This document shows positions 1 to 5,705 of a stretch of DNA of 8,125 nucleotides, piece after piece. Source of the DNA: Nitrospinaceae bacterium (GTDB lineage: Bacteria; Nitrospinota; Nitrospinia; Nitrospinales; VA-1); NCBI GenBank assembly GCA_012961055.1, contig DUAA01000023.1, forward strand, positions 1-8,125, written 5' to 3'. Numbering within the stretch: position 1 is the stretch's first letter; each line of letters begins with the position of its first letter. The notes beneath the pieces were generated by a model. The model was not told the DNA's origin, did not search any database, and saw only the letters and a program-made list of their open reading frames with translations. Position numbers and translations under genes: made by a program.

Positions 1-63
1 TCAAAAAAGCTTGCTATTGAAAGGCACAAAAAGAAAGGAACAGACAGTGTTGATGATTTGTAG
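1..63 (+). CDS. Possible C-terminal end of a protein entering from the left edge
   Basis: Frame 1 is open from the first base for 20 codons and ends at TAG (61-63). The encoded tail is lysine-rich and then acidic (…RHKKKGTDSVDDL), a composition common at the ends of soluble proteins. The piece is too short to assign a family. It could equally be chance, because the minus strand over the same stretch is also largely open. No terminator-like hairpin with a T-tract follows the stop. Confidence 0.3.
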   Translation, partial: SKKLAIERHKKKGTDSVDDL

Positions 64-443
64 CCTGTAGGCCTTGGAGGTATTCCTGTTCCCTTGGTAT
101 CCTTACCCCATAAGGGTTTTCACCAGTTCAATGTTTTCCATATATTCTATGTTTTCTATCATATTTATGGGAGTGAGTATTTAAGTGAGGTATCACCCTG
201 ATATTTGTAAATATCGGTGCCTTTATCGATTAAATGTGGCTTATTAACTGTCCACTGATATAGGGAAAATCATCACAAGCTTCTGCAAGCTCACAGTCAA
301 AAGACTAAACATCAACTTTAATCCTTTGGTCTGCACCAACTTTGCTAATAGCGTTATTTAATAAAGAGGATCTTATTTAAAAGTGTTTGTCAGGCCGGTC
401 GCATTGCATACGTACTCTCCCTCGCTCTTTCCTTCGGTCTAAC

Positions 444-478
444 GCTAATAACCCTACACTACGTTCCGGGTTATTAGC
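444..478. repeat. Perfect 11-bp inverted repeat (hairpin)
   Basis: GCTAATAACCC (444-454) is the exact reverse complement of GGGTTATTAGC (468-478), with a 13-base spacer. There is no T-tract on either side, so it does not look like an intrinsic terminator. It lies inside the compositionally distinct block at about 390-545 and could be part of a small palindromic repeat element or a structured RNA. Confidence 0.75.
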
Positions 479-486
479 TTACTTAG

Positions 487-507
487 CCCTCAGTCAATCC
501 CTCAGTC
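487..507. repeat. 9-bp direct repeat CCCTCAGTC, period 12
   Basis: CCCTCAGTC occurs at 487-495 and again at 499-507, separated by AAT. It sits just downstream of the 444-478 hairpin. A third, weaker palindrome, GCTCC-ct-GGAGC, follows at 521-532. Function unknown. Confidence 0.7.
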
Positions 508-899
508 GGTACTCCTGCATGCTCCCTGGAGCAGGGTAGGTTACAGACCCTTACAGGATTTCCCGTGGTATTGGTGAGTGAATGCATCCATTCAAGTAGC
601 AGTATAATGTGGGGTCCAGTGTGGGGCTAGGAATACTCAAAAGGATAAACCCCTTATAAATCAAGGAGTTTTGGTTAAATTTGGTGGACCTTGGGGCTAT
701 ACTTTTCAATAGGTTAAAGACCGCCAAATTAATGGCCGTAAAAAAGGGGGTCAAACATCGAATACCCCTACGGCTTTCCGCAATGCTTTAGCGGTCCCAC
801 CTCAGGTTTTTTGTCAGAGCCCGAAACCGAAACTGAACCCGAATTTTTCATGCTACATTCAGCTTAGATGTTTGAAAAAATCTTTATTATGTTTTTATC

Positions 900-905
900 A
901 AGGAG
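900..905 (+). promoter_or_regulatory. Ribosome binding site AAGGAG for the DUF442-type gene
   Basis: AAGGAG lies nine bases before the ATG at 915 and fixes that start. A possible -10 (TATTAT, 885-890) lies just upstream without a convincing -35. Confidence 0.8.
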
Positions 906-914
906 TTCAAGATC

Positions 915-1478
915 ATGAAGCATTATCTTTTTTCTCTAATGGTTTTATCGTTGCTGGTCTTGTTCGGTGACCAGGCAATGAGCTATGCTGATTCTGGAGC
1001 AGATCAACCAAAGGTTGAGACAGTTTCAACCCATAAGAATTTTGGGAACCTTGAACAGGTGCTGCAATATAAAAACCTCTACTTTGCTGGACAGCCCAAT
1101 GAAGCGGCCTTTAAACATTTCAAAGAACTGGGCGGCGTAGCTGTAATAAACCTGAGGGAACCCTTGGAGACAGATTTTGATGAACAGCCATTCGTGGAGG
1201 AGTTGGGATTGAAATATTATAGCTTCCCTGTTTCCGGGAGGAAGGAACTGAACGCTTCCATTAGTAAAAAGATTGGAAAGGCTGTGCTACAGGAAGGAGA
1301 TGTTCCAATTATGATTCATTGCTCCAGTGGAAACCGAGCCGCCGCCTGGTTGGCCACCCACCTTGTCACTGTTCAGAAAGATTCTTTAGACAACGCTCTT
1401 AATGTGGCAAAATCAGTGGGCCTTACTTCTAAAGCTCTGGAAAACAAAGTGGTTTATCTACTGACAGGGAAACGATAG
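915..1478 (+). CDS. Exported DUF442/TIGR01244-type phosphatase- or sulfurtransferase-like protein
   Basis: The protein has 187 residues. The ATG is preceded by AAGGAG (900-905) at good spacing. Residues 1-25 form a Sec signal peptide: basic start, hydrophobic core, and probable cleavage after SYA (23-25). The mature part therefore works outside the inner membrane. From about residue 44 it follows the DUF442 pattern: a 'LYFAGQPNEAAF' segment (55-66), 'VINLREP' (77-83), and the active-site loop H135-C136-S-S-G-N-R141. The cysteine and arginine are separated by four residues, as in the DUF442/TIGR01244 group and in rhodanese loops, rather than the five of classical tyrosine phosphatases. Family annotations name both phosphatase-like and sulfur-transfer roles, so the reaction and substrate are open. 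Length fits a stand-alone domain; there is no fused metallo-beta-lactamase part. It appears monocistronic, with no partner gene nearby that would settle its job. Confidence 0.85.
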   Translation: MKHYLFSLMVLSLLVLFGDQAMSYADSGADQPKVETVSTHKNFGNLEQVLQYKNLYFAGQPNEAAFKHFKELGGVAVINLREPLETDFDEQPFVEELGLKYYSFPVSGRKELNASISKKIGKAVLQEGDVPIMIHCSSGNRAAAWLATHLVTVQKDSLDNALNVAKSVGLTSKALENKVVYLLTGKR

Positions 1479-1498
1479 GTTCGACTTTGTTTAGAGTG

Positions 1499-1534
1499 GA
1501 GGGCTTAACATTATGAAAATATTTATTAAGCCTC
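1499..1534. repeat. Imperfect inverted repeat after the DUF442-type gene
   Basis: GAGGGCTTAA (1499-1508) pairs with TTAAGCCTC (1526-1534) through nine pairs with one bulged G and a 17-base loop. It begins 20 bases after the stop at 1478. No T-tract follows, so terminator activity is doubtful. A Shine-Dalgarno-like GGAGGG and the ATG of a 17-codon ORF (1513-1566) lie within the structure. Confidence 0.4.
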
Positions 1535-1645
1535 ATAGTGAGAGTTTATTACGAAAGCAATTCTGAAGAGAAAACGCTAGTTTCCTTATATAGAAAAAAC
1601 TACCGTTAAATCAGCACGATGAACAAAAAATGGTTATAAAGTAAT

Positions 1646-1720
1646 ATGGTAGGAAGAAAATTAAGAATCAGTGTGAGTGATGAATCCGCTGAAATAATAC
1701 TCTTAAAAAACTTTAAATAA
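1646..1720 (+). other. 24-codon ORF abutting the pentapeptide gene; possible leader peptide
   Basis: An ATG at 1646 opens 24 codons (MVGRKLRISVSDESAE…KNFK) ending in TAA at 1718-1720, one base before the GTG at 1722. The downstream gene lacks a Shine-Dalgarno sequence, so reinitiation after this ORF could be how it is translated. The ORF itself also has only a weak upstream ribosome binding site. It may be chance in an AT-rich stretch. Confidence 0.2.
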
Positions 1721-1721
1721 A

Positions 1722-2396
1722 GTGGCGAACCGGGAGCATATTTCACTGCTCAGGAGTTCCGTAGCGAGGTGGAACATCTGGAGAGAAAACAATCCACACA
1801 TCGAACCCGATCTGGATTGCGTCGACTTCAATGGCGCTAACCTGAGCAATGCCAACCTCAGGAAAGCTAATTTCTATATGACCCTACTCAACGGAGCTAA
1901 TTTGCAAGGCGCGAATCTCACCAAAGCCTTCTTAGCGGGTTCAGATTTGCGAGGTGCCAACCTCAACGAAACCAATTGTCCGGGAGTGAAGTTTAATGGC
2001 GCGGATTTAGGCGGATGCTCCTTCATAAAAGCAAAACTGAGAAAAGTCGATTTCAGTGACTTTGATCTTCGCGGCGTCGACTTCAGTGAGGCGGATCTAA
2101 GGAAAGCCGATTTACGAAAGGCTAATCTTGAAAAAGTAAAGTTCTTCAAAGCCGATCTTCGTAAGACCTTGTTCACGGAAGCCAATCTCACAGGGGCGTA
2201 TCTGTCTTCGGCGTGGTTGCAGGATACCGACTTACAATGGACCAATCTCAGCAAGGCGATCTTGCGTTACTCCATTAACCTGACCCCAGCCCAGATTCAA
2301 TCGGCGAAGATCGACCGCGACACCAAAGTTCCCCATTACCTGAAGATCCACTGGATTTCTGAATCCGATTTCCGTTGCGAAAAAAAGATAGGATAG
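1722..2396 (+). CDS. Pentapeptide-repeat protein
   Basis: The protein has 224 residues and no signal peptide or membrane segment, so it should be cytoplasmic. It starts at GTG: the N-terminal 'MANREHISLL…WNIWRENNP' (1-25) matches the usual opening cap of this family, and an in-frame stop at 1704 excludes a longer product. Central positions of A(D/N)LXX-type repeats carry L, F or once C at every fifth residue from 31 to 181, about 31 consecutive repeats. This predicts an unbroken right-handed quadrilateral beta-helix of nearly eight coils. The C-terminal cap (about 187-207, 'LTPAQIQSAK…TKVPHYL') is also family-typical. It is close to Qnr proteins in length but lacks the interrupting loops that Qnr uses against gyrase, so no resistance role should be assumed. 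Most relatives have no known function. No clear ribosome binding site precedes the GTG. The next gene is convergent. Confidence 0.92.
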   Translation: MANREHISLLRSSVARWNIWRENNPHIEPDLDCVDFNGANLSNANLRKANFYMTLLNGANLQGANLTKAFLAGSDLRGANLNETNCPGVKFNGADLGGCSFIKAKLRKVDFSDFDLRGVDFSEADLRKADLRKANLEKVKFFKADLRKTLFTEANLTGAYLSSAWLQDTDLQWTNLSKAILRYSINLTPAQIQSAKIDRDTKVPHYLKIHWISESDFRCEKKIG

Positions 2397-2465
2397 ACAA
2401 TCTCACGCCATGACCACTTTCTTTAGCTTTCCTCTTCTTAAAGGGGTCATAATGAATGGTTGTCT
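2395..2465. terminator. Weak composite hairpin between convergent genes
   Basis: AGACAATC (2395-2402, overlapping the pentapeptide stop) can pair with GGTTGTCT (2458-2465). Inside it ATGACC (2410-2415) pairs with GGTCAT (2445-2450). The structure sits where a terminator for the convergent pair would be expected, but the loop is long and the following sequence (TTCATTAC) is a poor T-tract. Confidence 0.25.
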
Positions 2466-2469
2466 TTCA

Positions 2470-2568
2470 TTACTTCAAGGCTTCTTCAGCTACTGCTGCG
2501 AGAACATTTTCGAACTTTTCTGATTTGGTTTTTGTAATAAGACAGGAGGGAAGCGATTCAGGTTTTTT
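2470..2568 (-). pseudogene. Possible orphan C-terminal coding fragment
   Basis: Read on the minus strand, 32 codons are open between an in-frame TAG and TAA. The last part, TKSEKFENVLAAVAEEALK, has the charge and alanine pattern of a real amphipathic helix at a protein C-terminus. There is no ATG, GTG or TTG start and no family is recognised. It lies downstream of the permease stop on the same strand and could be the leftover end of a lost gene, or chance. Confidence 0.2.
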
Positions 2569-2606
2569 CTACATTCTAGGTTTATTATAATTGGATCGAG
2601 AAAAAT

Positions 2607-4388
2607 TCAGAGAGGCCAGACGGCGAGGATCATAGGAACAGCAAGAACTGTAATCAAAATTTCGAGTGGTAATCCCATCCTCCAGTAATCTCCGAACCGG
2701 TATCCAGCCGGGCCCATGATCAATGTGTTGTTCTGATGACCAATGGGAGTGAGAAAAGCGCACGACGCACCAACAGCGACGGCCATGAGGAAAGGATCGA
2801 TGTTGACTCCGAGTTGTTCTGAAATGCTTACTGCTACCGGAGCCATAACCACAGCAGTCGCCGCGTTGTTCATCACGTCTGACAAGGTCATGGTAATGAT
2901 CAAAACCAGGGTTAGGATGAGGGCGGGAGTTAGGTTTTTACCCAGACCAAGAATGACTTCAGCAATTAGTTCAGTCCCTCCTGTGGATTCCATAGCCCCA
3001 CCTATTGGGATCATTGATGCCAGCAAAACGATGACAGGCCAGTCAATCTCCCGGTAAATATTCCGGACCGGCACAATATTGAAGATCACCATCGCGATTG
3101 CTGCGGCTGAAAGGGCTATATGAAGTGAGGCAAAACCTATTGTCGCGGCAATGATGGCTACAGCAAAAATTCCTATCGCTAACCCTGCCTTTTTCCCGGT
3201 TCCAAAATTGAGCCTGCGTGCTGCCAAAGGGAGACAGTCTAATGATAATACTAACTCAGCAAGACTTTCGGAATCGCCTTGAAGTAGTAGGACGTCACCG
3301 CCACGAAACTGTACTTGTGGAAGACGTTTGTAGATTGGTGTCCCTTGGCGGGATACTCCGAGCAAATGAATACCGTATCGAATTTTGAGCCGAAGTGAGG
3401 TGAATGTTTGTCCCTCCATTCGTGAGCGTGGTTGGACGACTACCTCCATCGTCTTAGTATCTTTTGATTGCAAAAGGGAAGCTTTATTTGTGTCCCCTGC
3501 CACCAACTCCAGTTTCGTCTCGGTCACAAATTGGTCAAGTTCCTTCGGTCCGGCTTCAACAATCAAGAGATCCCCGCTGTTTATTTCTTCATGACGAAGT
3601 GCAGCTAGAATGCGACGTTTGTTCCTTACTATTCCGACGATCTCGACATCCAGATTTTCCGCCTGTTTGTCGAGTTCCCGAAGAGACATACCGATCAATT
3701 CTGAATCTTTTGGCACGCGAATTTCGGTAATATAATTGTCGATGGAGATCAACTCCTCATCAGCGACGCGTGCCCGTCTTTTTTTTGGAATCAACCTCCA
3801 GCCCGCCAAAGCGATGAAGGCAACGCCCGCGATCGCTACCACCCCGCCCACGGGAGAGAAATCAAACATTGAAAATGGCTCTCCCTTTACATCCTTGCGA
3901 AAGTTGGCGATGATGATGTTAGGCGGTGTCCCAATGAGAGTAACAAGGCCACCCAGGATGGATGCAAAGGACATTGGCATCAGGATCACTGCAGGGGACC
4001 GTTTGGCTTTCTTGGACGATTCAATCCCCACGGGCATTAAAAGGGCCAAAGCACCCACATTATTCATCACCATGGAAAATACCGCCGAGATCCCGGAAAG
4101 CATAGCCACATGAAGGGAAACACGCTTGACCGTGAACATCACATATCTCACAACCATATCCACCGCTCCGGAATTGGCCAGACCCCGACTCAGGACAAGT
4201 ACCACTGCCACGGTGATCGTCGCTGGATGGGAAAAACCGGTAAAGGCATTTTGAGCAGGAACCAGGTCCAGAAAAACACACAGGATGAGTCCCATGAAAG
4301 CGACCACGTCATAACGAATCCGTCCCCATGCGAACAGAACAAGAATACAGGTAAGAATTGAAAAAATTGTAACTTGTTCCTGATTCAC
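2607..4388 (-). CDS. SLC13/DASS-family permease with two TrkA-C (RCK_C) domains
   Basis: An inner-membrane protein of 593 residues that likely moves an inorganic or organic anion (sulfate, di- or tricarboxylate), typically with sodium. The first membrane half (about 1-200) has the paired signature N109-N-V-G-A…LMP and G-G-L-V-T-L-I-G-T-P-P-N (146-157). The second half (about 400-593) repeats it as D-V-M-N-N-A-A-T-A-V-V-M-A-P (504-517) and T-P-I-G-H-Q-N-N (547-554). These are the substrate/ion-binding hairpin regions of the fold. Between them lie two soluble TrkA-C modules (about 213-297 and 305-386), which in other transporters bind small ligands or nucleotides and gate activity. Length and architecture are normal for this subgroup. 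The start is GTG: an upstream GGGG gives a modest ribosome binding site, and starting at the next ATG (Met32) would cut into the first membrane helix. It is alone on its strand, so the substrate cannot be read from context. Confidence 0.93.
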   Translation of the reverse strand: MNQEQVTIFSILTCILVLFAWGRIRYDVVAFMGLILCVFLDLVPAQNAFTGFSHPATITVAVVLVLSRGLANSGAVDMVVRYVMFTVKRVSLHVAMLSGISAVFSMVMNNVGALALLMPVGIESSKKAKRSPAVILMPMSFASILGGLVTLIGTPPNIIIANFRKDVKGEPFSMFDFSPVGGVVAIAGVAFIALAGWRLIPKKRRARVADEELISIDNYITEIRVPKDSELIGMSLRELDKQAENLDVEIVGIVRNKRRILAALRHEEINSGDLLIVEAGPKELDQFVTETKLELVAGDTNKASLLQSKDTKTMEVVVQPRSRMEGQTFTSLRLKIRYGIHLLGVSRQGTPIYKRLPQVQFRGGDVLLLQGDSESLAELVLSLDCLPLAARRLNFGTGKKAGLAIGIFAVAIIAATIGFASLHIALSAAAIAMVIFNIVPVRNIYREIDWPVIVLLASMIPIGGAMESTGGTELIAEVILGLGKNLTPALILTLVLIITMTLSDVMNNAATAVVMAPVAVSISEQLGVNIDPFLMAVAVGASCAFLTPIGHQNNTLIMGPAGYRFGDYWRMGLPLEILITVLAVPMILAVWPL

Positions 4389-4859
4389 GGATTATTCCCC
4401 AACAGAAGTTATACTTTTTTTGAAGACTTCTCATGGTCTAACAGTTCTATATAAGAAACTGAGAATCCTTCAACCCACTACCGATTATAAGCTTTAGTTT
4501 ATTTAAACATGTGATTTTTTTGGATTGTTTGAACATTCTATCGTGGACTTTGGCAAGGTAGAAAAAAACAATAGGAATTCTTACTTAGAAAGTGCTGTGG
4601 AAAACAGAAGCAAACCAATTTAAAAATTTTTTACTTTAAATTTTATTAGAGCACACCCTAATCTTGATTAACGTGAAAAATATTTTAGGATCGTTGCCGA
4701 TGTTATCGTTGATGGAATTGATATTGCGAAAGCGTTGTTTGATGTCAGACTGGCTATCCTGTATGATGGTTAAAAGAAAGTTAAGGACTGGTGGTCTTAG
4801 GTTTTTATGATAAATGGTAACGAAAATATTTTTTATCCAGTTATAAGGAGAAAGAACTA
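4389..4859. other. Intergenic region between divergent genes with a transposase remnant
   Basis: This 471-base, very AT-rich stretch separates the permease (minus) from the TPR lipoprotein (plus) and should hold both promoters. A perfect TATAAT in minus orientation lies at 4484-4489, about 95 bases from the permease start, but has no clear -35 partner. On the plus side TATGAT (4806-4811) is a possible -10. Positions 4672-4773 hold a decayed IS110-like coding piece (separate entry). The minus-strand open frame over 4636-4890 overlaps the lipoprotein start and is not considered real. Confidence 0.5.
4672..4773 (+). pseudogene. Remnant of an IS110-type (DEDD) transposase N-terminus
   Basis: The frame from 4672 to the TAA at 4771-4773 reads …VADVIVDGIDIAKALFDVRL…YDG. 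The segment GIDIAKALFDVRL matches the first RuvC-like strand of IS110-family transposases, where the aspartate of 'G-I-D-x-A/G-K' is the first D of the DEDD catalytic set. In intact members a 'K…F.N…G' stretch follows; here the frame is broken by stops at 4771 and again at 4801, and only about 30 residues remain of the usual several hundred. It lies directly before the ribosome binding site of the next gene, so the remnant now forms part of that gene's leader. The identification rests on one short motif. Confidence 0.45.
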
Positions 4860-5261
4860 ATGAAAAAACTATTATTATTGACTTTAACAAGTCTTATTTT
4901 AACCGTGGGTTGTGGTGGCGAAAAGGAAGATGCCAAGACGACTGAGTCAGCGGGTAATGCCACTATTATTGCTGAAGGTCCTTTGCCATTACCTGAAGGT
5001 TCCAACGCAGAAGCTAACGGGCATAATGAGGAAGGTATTTCCCATTATAAAGAAGGACATTACGATGTAGCCCTCAAGCATTTTCAGCAAGCCGCAGCGG
5101 AGGACTCTTCTCTGGGAGAGGTTCATTACAACGAAGCGATTTCACTCGATAAACTGGGAAAACACGGTGAAGCAACTGAACATTTTAAAATGGCTCAAGA
5201 AAAGGCCAATGGCAACAAATCAATTCTGGAGTCAAAGATTTTGTTGAGCCACGTTCAGTAA
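4860..5261 (+). CDS. Small TPR-repeat lipoprotein
   Basis: The protein has 133 residues. ATG is preceded by AAGGAG (4845-4850) with a nine-base spacer. Residues 1-17 form a lipoprotein signal (KKLLLLTLTSLILTVG) with the acylated cysteine at C18, followed by GG and an acidic linker. The lipobox T-V-G-C lacks the common leucine at -3 but is acceptable. After a low-complexity linker (about 21-52), two tetratricopeptide repeats span about 54-85 and 86-119, with characteristic small and aromatic positions (G59, Y63, A71, F75, A78; Y90, A93, G100, A105, F109, A112). These form a helical hairpin scaffold for protein-protein contact at the membrane; relatives serve in envelope assembly or as partners of larger complexes. 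No partner gene is adjacent, so the role is unassigned. GxxDxAxxHFxxA-type spacing supports TPR strongly. Confidence 0.85.
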   Translation: MKKLLLLTLTSLILTVGCGGEKEDAKTTESAGNATIIAEGPLPLPEGSNAEANGHNEEGISHYKEGHYDVALKHFQQAAAEDSSLGEVHYNEAISLDKLGKHGEATEHFKMAQEKANGNKSILESKILLSHVQ

Positions 5262-5349
5262 ACGACTTAAGTATCCTCGGATAATGATCGGTTAATTCGG
5301 CAAGTAAAAGTTGGGATTTTCTCAGGTCCTGGGTTTTGGTGAGCATCAT

Positions 5350-5478
5350 TCATAGCAGTGCCTTGCATTTTGTATTGGGACAACGCATAACACGTTTCTC
5401 ATTATGAAATCTTTTGTAATTCCTGTTCTTAAAGAAATCCCCAATGCCCTCATTAATTTTAATCTGAGTATTTCCCCT
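5350..5478 (-). pseudogene. Possible remnant of an IS3-type transposase C-terminus
   Basis: On the minus strand, an open stretch of 42 codons contains INEGIGDFFKNRNYKRFH. This resembles the C-terminal integrase-core segment of IS3-family OrfB proteins, where a helix of the type '…EGI..YF.FYN..R.H' is followed by 'LGY.TP'. The catalytic glutamate region is absent, the post-histidine motif is not preserved, and stops border the stretch. The piece would be an end fragment of a lost insertion. The match is by eye and weak. Confidence 0.27.
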
Positions 5479-5642
5479 TTACCAGGATTGATGTTGTTTT
5501 TTTTGAGTCACTCCAATATTTTTTTAATTTACTTTCTCAAATCTGTAGGATTGTGGATCTTTCCTGTACTTTTAAAGAGAGGGTGGAGTTAAAAGTTTTG
5601 AAGTTCATTAAAAAATAATAATTTTAGTTTGGCCATATTTGT

Positions 5643-5670
5643 TTGACATTAATACTTAACAAATTGTATT
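5643..5670 (+). promoter_or_regulatory. Putative sigma-70-type promoter for the LysM gene
   Basis: A perfect -35 hexamer TTGACA (5643-5648) is followed after 16 bases by TGTATT (5665-5670), which matches four of six -10 positions. The start of transcription would be near 5677, about 30 bases before the ATG. It would serve the LysM gene and probably the gene after it. Confidence 0.5.
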
Positions 5671-5705
5671 TTTGTGAAGTACCTTGATAAATAAGACCAC
5701 GCCTT

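Larger units (their letters stand above)
64..914. other. Long non-coding stretch with structured DNA, no supported gene
   Basis: No frame in these 850 bases has both a convincing start and a protein-like translation. The left part (64-380) is AT-rich and contains a 7-bp inverted repeat, GATATTT-gt-AAATATC, at 200-215. The block at about 390-545 is visibly richer in G+C and contains a perfect hairpin and a direct repeat (see separate entries). A 6-bp inverted repeat, TGAATG-catc-CATTCA, lies at 579-594. Four degenerate hexamers (CCGAAA, CCGAAA, CTGAAC, CCGAAT) run from 821 to 844. The last 40 bases form the leader of the next gene. The mix of composition and small repeats suggests old inserted or decayed DNA, but no specific element can be named. 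Confidence 0.6.
5262..5705. other. Intergenic region with possible IS remnant and a promoter
   Basis: No well-supported gene is present in 444 bases. A 62-codon plus-strand ORF (5404-5592) encodes a hydrophobic peptide but has no ribosome binding site, and its hydrophobicity follows from T-rich DNA. The minus strand over 5350-5478 reads like the end of an IS3-type transposase (separate entry). A promoter for the LysM gene lies at 5643-5670. No clear terminator for the TPR lipoprotein gene was found after 5261. Confidence 0.5.

Noticed and set aside
551..754. Minus-strand 67-codon ORF, and a TCCACCA-like string on the same strand near 685-692 suggesting a tRNA 3' end or attachment site
   Set aside because: The ORF starts at TTG, has no ribosome binding site and no recognisable domain. 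No T-arm (GGTTCRA-type) or acceptor pairing precedes the TCCACCA, so a tRNA or att site cannot be supported.
1513..1566. 17-codon ORF with an upstream GGAGGG
   Set aside because: The purine run is well placed, but the ORF is very short, the same bases belong to an inverted repeat, and the product matches nothing recognisable. Noted within the repeat entry only.
1874..2254. Minus-strand 126-codon ORF opposite the pentapeptide gene
   Set aside because: It is the mirror of a strongly repetitive gene; its serine/arginine-rich translation simply reflects the repeat codons.
3736..4113. Plus-strand ORFs (also 2743-3057, 3385-3594, 3464-3730, 4110-4361) opposite the permease
   Set aside because: The permease frame is unambiguous over its whole length, with paired family motifs; these are antisense open frames without protein-like composition.
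5404..5592. 62-codon hydrophobic ORF
   Set aside because: No ribosome binding site; its hydrophobic residues come from T-runs; it overlaps a possible IS remnant on the other strand. Small membrane proteins exist, so this is not excluded, but it is unsupported.
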